A DNA stretch of 34,843 nucleotides. Origin: an uncultured Lewinella sp. GTDB lineage: Bacteria; Bacteroidota; Bacteroidia; Chitinophagales; Saprospiraceae. This document shows positions 29,501 to 34,843 of the stretch, piece after piece. Every line of letters begins with the position of its first letter. Positions within the stretch are counted from its first letter, which is position 1. The position numbers and the translations under genes are program-made. The notes beneath the pieces are model-generated. The model did no database searches. It saw only the letters and a program-made list of their open reading frames with translations, and had not been told where the DNA came from. The stretch lies in NCBI GenBank assembly GCA_937873655.1, contig CALMYQ010000034.1:1-34843 (forward strand). Reading direction: 5' to 3'.

Positions 29501-31364
29501 CGTTGTTGATCTGCCCGGCGGCGTTGTTGCTCCAGGCATAGGTGTAATTCGGGGTCCCGCCGGAAGCGGATGCCGTTGCGCTGCCGTTGGCTTGTCCGCA
29601 GGTAGCGTTTGCGGGGGTCACATTCAGGTCGAGAACGGGCGGCTCATGGATATCCAGACCGGCGATGGCCTGGCAATTGTTGCCGGCGGTCAGGGTTACC
29701 GAGTAGTTGCCCGCCGGCAGGTCGGCGATATCCTGGGTCGTAGCGTTGTTGGTCCACTGGAAGGCCAGCGGCGGCGGAGCTGATGTCGTCAGCATGATGG
29801 CTCCGGTAGCGGCGCCGTTGCAATCGGCATCCTGGCCGGTGAGCGTCATGTCGGGCGACGGATTGACCGTTACCGTCAGATTATCCCGGTCGCTGCAGCC
29901 GTTGGCATCCGTGACGGTCACGCCGTAGGTTCCGCCGTCGGCAGGCGTTGTACTGTTTAAAACGGGGTTTTCGCCTGTACTGGAAAAGCCGGAAGGGCCG
30001 TCCCAGGCAAAATCATAGCCGGGGGTTCCGCCGGAAGGATTGGCGATCAGGTTGAGCGCGGCGCCTTCGCATAGCGGCGAGTTGGAGGTAGGGCCTACCG
30101 CTGGAACGGGCAGGGAGCTGATGGTTACTTGTCCTGTATACGAACACCCTGCCGGATCAGAGGCCACGACCGTATAACTTCCTGCGGTCAGATTAACGGC
30201 AGTTTGTGTGTTTTGTCCGTTGCTCCAATTGTAGGTATAGGCGCCGCCGCCGGTGACCACGGCTGTCGCCTCTCCATCGTCAGCAGCGCCGCAGGCGTCC
30301 TTTACATTGGTAAAACTGAGGGTTTCATCGCAAACGATGGTCGTACAGTTCAGGAATTCCGACGTATTGTTTCCGCCTACCGTAGCGGTGGCCGTCACCT
30401 GATCGCCCGACGACAACACGCCCGAAGCTACGCTTACCGTCCAGGTACCGCCGGATACGGTTGCGCTTCCGATGAGCGTTTTTCCCTGGCAGGGCGGATT
30501 AACGGGGTCGCAGCCGGCGGCGTCATTGATAAACACCTCGATCAGGGCGCCGTTGGGCCCGGAACCTGAAATGGAAGTCGAAGCGGCGGCAGTGATCGCT
30601 AAGCCTGAAACGGCAAACCCCGACCTTTCGATCCCGGCGCTGGAATTGCAGTAGATCTCATTACCGGTCGCCAGGACGTTCACGACCGGGGAGGCGGCAA
30701 AAATCCCGTTGACGTTATGGGCGATCGTGTTGCCGGTGATCTCGAAATTGCCGGAAGCCGAGGTCAGGATGCGGATGCCGTCAAGGGCATTGTTGCGGGC
30801 GGCGCCGGAGGTGGGATCTACCCCGATCACATTATCAGAAGCTGTAAAGGAGGACGGGCTGTTGGCCAGGATGCCGTACCGGTTGCCGCCCATCGCATTT
30901 TGGCTGACGGTGGCGCCGGAGCCGTTCAGCACAATAGCGCCGCCGGAGCCCGCATTTGTGAAGTTGGTGATGTACAGGCCGTAGATTTCCACATTGGCGG
31001 CGTTGACCTGCAAGGCGTGCTGGTTTCCGGCAATCGCCCCGTCGATGACCACCTTGCCGAGAAACCAGCCGGGTTGGGTCCTGGCATCGATCACCACATT
31101 GGCTTTCGTGATGGCCGGGAGCGGGGCCGCAGGCGTGGGGGTTATGGTAATGACGCCAGGCGTACCGATGTTGAAATGAATGAACCGGATGGTGGAAGCC
31201 GGGTCATTCACGCAATTGATGGCAAACCGCAGCGACCCGGCAACGTTATTCGAACTGGTTACGTAAACCGTATCGCCGACCACAATCCCGCATTGGGCCA
31301 TTGGCCGCTGAAAAGTGGTTAACAGGATGGCTATGGCTAAAAATAAGCCGGTTTGATTTTTCAT
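26541..31364 (-). CDS. giant SprB-repeat surface adhesin with gliding-motility C-terminal domain
   Basis: A 1607-residue secreted protein. Order: signal peptide (1-24, ending PMAQ); a right-handed beta-helix-like region (about 90-250, IYGLYITNF, GNTIAHNVNGIF); an Ig-like segment (255-340); SprB-type repeats at about 345-417, 512-576, 587-650, 660-725, 735-798, 808-873, 885-957 and 972-1040, each with an early cysteine, GG..PY.Y.WSNG, L.AG.Y.VTVTDANGC; one PKD/Ig-like domain (418-502); Ig-like and linker domains (1041-1512); and a type B T9SS C-terminal domain (1513-1607, LPEGFSPNNDGVND, ISNRWGDLVYQSE). By family knowledge such proteins are carried to the surface by the type IX system for adhesion or gliding. 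It lies 48 bases after the caspase gene and 43 bases before porP/sprF. Confidence 0.92.
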   Translation of the reverse strand: MKNQTGLFLAIAILLTTFQRPMAQCGIVVGDTVYVTSSNNVAGSLRFAINCVNDPASTIRFIHFNIGTPGVITITPTPAAPLPAITKANVVIDARTQPGWFLGKVVIDGAIAGNQHALQVNAANVEIYGLYITNFTNAGSGGAIVLNGSGATVSQNAMGGNRYGILANSPSSFTASDNVIGVDPTSGAARNNALDGIRILTSASGNFEITGNTIAHNVNGIFAASPVVNVLATGNEIYCNSSAGIERSGFAVSGLAITAAASTSISGSGPNGALIEVFINDAAGCDPVNPPCQGKTLIGSATVSGGTWTVSVASGVLSSGDQVTATATVGGNNTSEFLNCTTIVCDETLSFTNVKDACGAADDGEATAVVTGGGAYTYNWSNGQNTQTAVNLTAGSYTVVASDPAGCSYTGQVTISSLPVPAVGPTSNSPLCEGAALNLIANPSGGTPGYDFAWDGPSGFSSTGENPVLNSTTPADGGTYGVTVTDANGCSDRDNLTVTVNPSPDMTLTGQDADCNGAATGAIMLTTSAPPPLAFQWTNNATTQDIADLPAGNYSVTLTAGNNCQAIAGLDIHEPPVLDLNVTPANATCGQANGSATASASGGTPNYTYAWSNNAAGQINNGLAAGSYAVTATDANGCTAVETFVITNSDGPGLSTTTTDATCNGGSNGSINLTVSGGTAPLTFNWSNGDDTPNISGLPAGTYTVTVTDGNNCEAVTSATVGQPNPLTAAVTPANSLCGQDNGTAQAVAQGGAGPYTFNWSNGATGSLISGLAAGTYDLTVTDANLCTFQTSTVVADEGGPTLTADSTPADCAGTATGSISVTLTGGAGPYLFEWNTGADSQNLSNIPAGIYSLTVTDANDCQAFITATVTEPDPAVIDDLQPTPPSTVGGSDGQLAFNLSGGSPPYSYFWSGPSTGNGTLPGPGAGLIANLPAGNYTLGAIDANGCPAQNQTFTINQANCTTEITGSDITDESCAGNADGSIALTVTGGQSPFGYNWTGGGDSGSGSGLMIENLGAGSYMITVTGQDGCTDAATLTVGGNAVPPPGTTTASECDQGNGQAAFDLTALESVISTGPGFNILWFLDGAGANPVPDPQNHNAGSGQVFAAQEQGGCVSGLTAVPLQVLPQGSPGCGGGGCTTFAGTMDIGPVASFCTGGNAEANHNNDAVLDGDDALIYALHTASGTALGNVLATAPEPVFAYFAGTMTAGTTYYISAVAGNAAGGGIDLSDPCLSVAAGQPIVFSTGSGGILNFIQGEEVLCQGEMLILSTNDLGAGGFTYHWIRPSGDTVQTVEPDYILESVQPADAGDYYVFAVGQGCASDQTGPFSLTVLGLPQGEVVFAGDDANVCETSYQLEAAPVTGGNGVWTAPSGVLLQNARQASTLATGLKPGPNRFIWTVTADGCGVIGADTVNVTAATGLQAADDYFTLELANTEIFTDVLKNDGLPPGADYTLSARTLPQFGELRTLSNGFQYFEEEGLRGTVSFVYEVCYTGSDCPSACDTATVYIEVLNLPYLPEGFSPNNDGVNDNLEVLGYRSGGDVSMKLTISNRWGDLVYQSENYLEEAPWDGRSGSNSKPLPEGAYYALMEVSVEGEIYRRTQVVYLIY
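28245..30332 (-). repeat. coding array of SprB-type repeats
   Basis: About eight diverged protein repeats of 65-75 residues, interrupted once by a PKD/Ig-like domain. The conserved words are ANATCGQ/ADCNG-type starts, GG.(A)P(Y/L)TFNWSNG cores and AG(T/S)Y.(V/L)TVTDAN.C ends. DNA identity between repeats is modest, so they are old rather than freshly duplicated. Confidence 0.85.
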
Positions 31365-31412
31365 GGGGTGTTCAATTGGACGTTCAAATTGGTTAAGCTG
31401 AAAATGGTTTTC

Positions 31413-34400
31413 TCATTTCACCACAAAGATCGGCAGTTGCCGGGCATCCATTTCATTACCGGGCATGAACGGCGTCTGATTGGTCGGCGCTCCCGGTTTT
31501 TGCTGCCTGACCATTTGGGGTACCCTCAACCGCAAATAATTGTAGAGCTCGGCCAGGGTGATGATCCCGTTGTTGTCGGCATCCGCATGGTACGCCCCGC
31601 CCGGCCCCGTGACCTCCTTGTTGCCGAATGCCTCCAAAATGGCTTCGGTAAATGCGCCGTTCTCCCAGGCTGCATCCTCGTACGACATTTCGCTGGCGCC
31701 GCAGGAAGACATGGTGTTCAGCCCCGGATTCAGGGCGGCCAGTTTGGCCAGGGCGTCAGCCCGTTCGATATCGGTCATCTCCTTGCTGTCGGCCGCCCCG
31801 CTGTGGCAGGCATCTATGAAGACGGCCTTCTTACACTGGATCCGGTTCAACTCCTGGACAATGTCGAGCTGAAAATCGATGGAGCGGATGCGTTCGTACC
31901 TGGGGTCGTAATTGGACGGCAGGAGTTTGAATCCGTCCCGGCTGTTCTTGCCGTGGCTGGAAATGAACACCAGCAAAACGTCCTGGTCCAGGATCCGTTG
32001 AGCCGCTGCCGGGTTTTCATACTGGAATACCAGGTCGGCGACGGCTTCGCGGATATCATCGGCTTCCGTATCCTCGGGCAGCACCATTTTATGGATGAAT
32101 ACCTTTCCGTACAATTTATCGGGCCCGGCCTGGCCTTCGAACGCCGCGGCAAAATCACCGGCGTCCTTGCTGGTATAGTTCAGGTCACGCTGGCTGGGGC
32201 CGATGGCCAGGATATGCAGGTTGGGCTGTTGCGGCTGGTAGGTGACCACCATGGTTGAGGTCCGGAACTTGCCGTCCGGGGTTTCCACTTCGATTTCCAA
32301 CCGGTTCTCTCCGGGTTGAAGGTGGATCTTGTTGTTGTAGACGTAGCCGAACTGGCTTTTGCCTTTATCTCCGGCCGACAAGCGGACTTCGTCCATTTTG
32401 GAGCCGTCCACCACCACGCTGTTGTTGAGCACCTTGAAGCTCTTTTGTTGCAAGGGAGCGTTTGAACCGACCGCCAGTTGGACATCAAAGACGTCCTTGT
32501 TGGAGATCAGGCTCCGGATATCCGATTTTGTCTCATCCGGTTGGGTCAGCAGCATGAAGATCTCCTTCCCCATCGCCGCGCCGCGTTCCAGTTTTTTTTC
32601 AATTTTCTGGTCGCCAAAATCCACGGTACAAGTGATGCTCAACTGATCGGACCGCAAAGTGCCGGTGCGTCTGTACACGAATTTGACCGTTTGGCTGGCG
32701 TGCGGCAGGATCTGCGGAATACTGACCTCCCTCGGGCTGACGGCCTGAATACCGGCAGGCATTTTGAATTGAACGGTCACCGGTTTGGCGGCAAAGTCGC
32801 CCGGATTGTGCAACACCACCTGAACGGTTTCATCATCAGAAGTCTTGCTGTCTTCGAAAGTAAAATTATCCACCTCGACAGCCGCCTGCAACGGCTGGAG
32901 GCTGGAAAAACCGGCAGCGAAGGAGGCCAGTTCCTGGTTGCCGCTCCGGACAGTGACGGTGAATTCATTATCGGCGGTATTCACAGCGGCATCGCCGTAA
33001 ACCGGGATCCGGATCTCCCGGTTCGTTCCCGCCGACAGGTTGCCGAAGTAATTTTGTTCCCAATACCGGACACCGTTTGCGCCTTTGGTCTGTTTGACGC
33101 TGACCTGAAGATCGGGGATATTTGTCTGTTGCTGGTTGAACAGGGTGAAGGTCAGGTGGGACCGTTCGTTGGGCCTGAGTTTGCCGTCGGCGGTCCGCAA
33201 TACGGCTTCCGAATGATCGATTCCGGTTTGTTTGGCGCCTAGCAAACCGCCGGCCGCCGACGGGGATTCCGAGAACCGGAACACCCATGCATCGTCAGCC
33301 CCCTGCGCGTCGGAAGCGCTGTTGCCCGCCGCGACAACCGCTCCGTTGTGGAGCACGGCAAAGGCCTGGACCGCGTCGTCCTTCTGGCCGCCGTAAGGCC
33401 ATTCCCAGGCCCGTTGGCCGCCGGAAGTCACTTTGACCACGTACCCTTTGAAGGTCCGGGCGCCGGAATGATAGGATTTGGACCGGCCGCCGAGCAGGAA
33501 GCTGCCGTCGGGCAATGCGGCCACGGTCTGGGCGAAGTCGTCGTCTTTGCCGCCGAAAGCGCCCTGCCATTGCTGAAAGCCGGCGTTATTGGTTTTTACC
33601 AGCCACATATCCAGTCCGCCCGCGCTGTTGGAACGCGTGATGCCCGCCATGGCAAAGCCGTCATCCGGGGTGGCAATCAGGTGGGTGGCTTCATCCCAGT
33701 CCTTGTCGCCGAAGGTCCTTTCCCAGGCGATCTTACCGCCGATATCGGTTTTGAGCAGGAAGGCGTCGCCTTTTCCGCTTTCAGCCGCAGCCCCCGTATT
33801 GCCGGCCAGGGCGAGTTGACCATCGGCGCCGAGGGCCATACCGCTCAGCGAGGCGTATTTGTTTTTACCCACCTGATGTTCGCCGATCAACTTCCGCCCC
33901 TCGATCTGCGCCAGCCAGATATCGCCTTTGGAGCCGCCGTCGCGCTGTCCGGCAGCCGCCAGCGTTCCGTCGGTTAAAAAGGCCAGGCAGGAGAAATAGT
34001 CATCACCGGCGCCGCCGAATGTCGACTCCCATATCACATTGCCGTATTCGTCGGTTTCAACGAGCCAGGCGTCCTTTTTGCCGTTGCCGGCCGATTCGGT
34101 ATAACCCGCCAGCAGGAAATAGCCGTCATAGGTCTGAACGATGGCAGAAAATCCGTCCGCCCTGGCGCCGCCGATCCGCTTTTCAGCCAGCTTGCGCCCG
34201 GTGCTGTAATCCAGGATGAGCAACAGCCCGTCGGATTTACCGGATGCCCCGGATTGGGTTTCGCCGACTGCCATCAAATAGCCGTTGGAGGCCTCTATGA
34301 TCTGGCGCACCTCGTCCTGGTTGCTGCCGCCGAACCGGCCTTCCCAGTCCAGGCCGTTTGGTTGCGACCACCCCAGCACGGGCATAAACACGGCAAGCAG

Positions 34401-34427
34401 GATGGTTTTAAAGATTTTGGGATTCAT
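31413..34427 (-). CDS. secreted seven-bladed propeller fused to a C14 caspase-like peptidase
   Basis: A 1004-residue protein. A signal peptide (1-21, ending LGWSQ) is followed by seven blades (31-385), each with (F/I/Y)GG...D, then DG.(F/L).(L/M)AG.(T/S). Ig-like/CARDB-like beta domains follow (about 415-615), then a beta-rich linker (640-730) and a caspase (C14) domain (735-1004). The catalytic dyad is intact: H825 in FISSHGKN and C874 in FIDACHSG. Inside the domain, D949, D951, N953, I955 and E960 fit an EF-hand calcium loop. No T9SS tail is visible, so the mature enzyme may be periplasmic or exported another way. It heads the apparent operon with the adhesin and PorP/SprF genes. A role in processing the adhesin is inference only. 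Confidence 0.9.
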   Translation of the reverse strand: MNPKIFKTILLAVFMPVLGWSQPNGLDWEGRFGGSNQDEVRQIIEASNGYLMAVGETQSGASGKSDGLLLILDYSTGRKLAEKRIGGARADGFSAIVQTYDGYFLLAGYTESAGNGKKDAWLVETDEYGNVIWESTFGGAGDDYFSCLAFLTDGTLAAAGQRDGGSKGDIWLAQIEGRKLIGEHQVGKNKYASLSGMALGADGQLALAGNTGAAAESGKGDAFLLKTDIGGKIAWERTFGDKDWDEATHLIATPDDGFAMAGITRSNSAGGLDMWLVKTNNAGFQQWQGAFGGKDDDFAQTVAALPDGSFLLGGRSKSYHSGARTFKGYVVKVTSGGQRAWEWPYGGQKDDAVQAFAVLHNGAVVAAGNSASDAQGADDAWVFRFSESPSAAGGLLGAKQTGIDHSEAVLRTADGKLRPNERSHLTFTLFNQQQTNIPDLQVSVKQTKGANGVRYWEQNYFGNLSAGTNREIRIPVYGDAAVNTADNEFTVTVRSGNQELASFAAGFSSLQPLQAAVEVDNFTFEDSKTSDDETVQVVLHNPGDFAAKPVTVQFKMPAGIQAVSPREVSIPQILPHASQTVKFVYRRTGTLRSDQLSITCTVDFGDQKIEKKLERGAAMGKEIFMLLTQPDETKSDIRSLISNKDVFDVQLAVGSNAPLQQKSFKVLNNSVVVDGSKMDEVRLSAGDKGKSQFGYVYNNKIHLQPGENRLEIEVETPDGKFRTSTMVVTYQPQQPNLHILAIGPSQRDLNYTSKDAGDFAAAFEGQAGPDKLYGKVFIHKMVLPEDTEADDIREAVADLVFQYENPAAAQRILDQDVLLVFISSHGKNSRDGFKLLPSNYDPRYERIRSIDFQLDIVQELNRIQCKKAVFIDACHSGAADSKEMTDIERADALAKLAALNPGLNTMSSCGASEMSYEDAAWENGAFTEAILEAFGNKEVTGPGGAYHADADNNGIITLAELYNYLRLRVPQMVRQQKPGAPTNQTPFMPGNEMDARQLPIFVVK

Positions 34428-34449
34428 ACATCATTGCTTTTGAATAATA

Positions 34450-34457
34450 CAAATGTA
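34450..34457 (-). promoter_or_regulatory. promoter -7 box TACATTTG of the caspase operon
   Basis: A perfect TAnnTTTG match on the minus strand, 22 bases before the ATG at 34427. No clear TTG lies 20 bases upstream; that space is the edge of the simple-repeat block. Confidence 0.5.
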
Positions 34458-34477
34458 GTTTAATTGGGGGATTGAGC

Positions 34478-34600
34478 CGATTGTTCGATTGATTCGATTG
34501 ATTCGATTGGTTCGATTGGTTCGATTGTTCGATTGATCGATTGGTTCGATTGATTCGATTGATTCGATTGGTTCGATTGATTTGATTGATTCGATTGATT
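34478..34600. repeat. GATTCGATTG simple-repeat array
   Basis: About 120 bases of GATTCGATTG, GGTTCGATTG and GTTCGATTG variants in tandem, resuming at about 34675-34711. No gene fits in it. It begins about 50 bases upstream of the caspase operon start. Confidence 0.95.
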
Positions 34601-34602
34601 CG

Positions 34603-34618
34603 CCACGCCGCGGCGTGG
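34603..34618. repeat. perfect 16-bp palindrome
   Basis: CCACGCCG CGGCGTGG with no loop, embedded in the GATTCGATTG array. Confidence 0.85.
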
Positions 34619-34714
34619 TCGATTGGTCTTGCCCTCAGTTCCTCGATTCTTCAGTTCCTCAGTTCCTCAATATAGGATTGTTCGATTGTTCGATTGATCG
34701 ATTGGTTCGATTAA

Positions 34715-34755
34715 GATCTGTTGATTTGAAGACGACAACCTCAAATCAACAGATC
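34715..34755. repeat. perfect 15-bp inverted repeat
   Basis: GATCTGTTGATTTGA (34715-34729), an 11-base loop, then TCAAATCAACAGATC (34741-34755). It is flanked by AACGAATCAACAA words related to the arm sequence. Confidence 0.9.
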
Positions 34756-34773
34756 AACGAATCAACAACTACT

Positions 34774-34843
34774 CAGTTCCTCGATTCTTCAGTTCCTCGA
34801 TTCTTCAGTTCCTCGATTCTTCAGTTCCTCGATTCTTCAGTTC
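34774..34843. repeat. 16-bp tandem repeat running off the window
   Basis: CAGTTCCTCGATTCTT in four exact copies plus six bases, cut by the window end. One and a half copies also occur at 34636-34667. Exact identity points to recent expansion. Confidence 0.95.

Noticed and set aside
26541..31364. Polysaccharide-lyase function for the beta-helix part of the adhesin.
   Set aside because: The fold is suggested but no catalytic residues are recognisable, and the rest of the protein is an adhesin.
34478..34843. Possible CRISPR or replication-origin iterons.
   Set aside because: The units are simple-sequence arrays without spacers, and no replication protein gene or DnaA-box cluster was seen.

Overview
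The window reads as chromosomal DNA of a free-living member of the Bacteroidota, most likely the Saprospiria (Saprospiraceae/Lewinella-like). The evidence is a type IX secretion sorting tail on a propeller protein, a gliding-motility type C-terminal domain on a giant SprB-repeat adhesin, a PorP/SprF-family protein, a TonB-dependent receptor with a carboxypeptidase-like regulatory domain, moderately GC-rich coding DNA in AT-rich intergenic DNA, and repeated matches to the Bacteroidota promoter form (TTG, about 20 bases, TAnnTTTG). I saw no tRNA, rRNA, CRISPR array, intact IS element or prophage.

Layout. 1-644 is gene-free and carries hairpin repeats. 645-2229 holds a self-cleaving S24 repressor with its own terminator and an exported FKBP prolyl isomerase. 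2449-5036 is a tight plus-strand run: trmD, a biotin carrier protein, a VOC protein and an NADP-dependent reductase. On the minus strand, 7664 to 5041 is a four-gene signalling run: lipoprotein, 7-TM protein, histidine kinase, NarL/LuxR response regulator. 7665-8171 is gene-free, with an orphan promoter/terminator pair and a 40-bp tandem repeat. 11770 to 8172 (minus) holds rpe, a repeat block, a TonB-dependent receptor and a one-TM microprotein. 11771-12924 is a 1.15-kb gap with two more minus-strand promoter/terminator units. 12925-21128 holds two distantly similar helical proteins of unknown function, a Uma2 nuclease, a large FAD/Fe-S dehydrogenase, and an AT-rich island of small unknown genes beside an Rpn-family fragment. 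21283-25371 holds a type IX-secreted propeller protein and a GH9 glycoside hydrolase. 34427 to 25445 (minus) is an apparent operon of about 9 kb: a seven-bladed propeller fused to a caspase, a 1607-residue adhesin, and a PorP/SprF protein. The right end, 34428-34843, is a dense block of simple repeats.

How the genes work together. The adhesin's C-terminal domain is the kind that is exported with a cognate PorP/SprF partner, and that partner is the next gene; the caspase upstream is the unusual third member. The lipoprotein, 7-TM protein, kinase and regulator look like one sensory chain from envelope to promoter.

The least explained content is in the gaps. Three gene-free intervals each carry a promoter-like -7 box followed within about 160-240 bases by a strong intrinsic terminator, suggesting short RNAs or very small genes. 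A dispersed hairpin family with the core CCGCC...GGCGG recurs in at least five gaps, and two distant copies differ by a compensatory base-pair change. All functions are read from sequence by eye; no database search was run.
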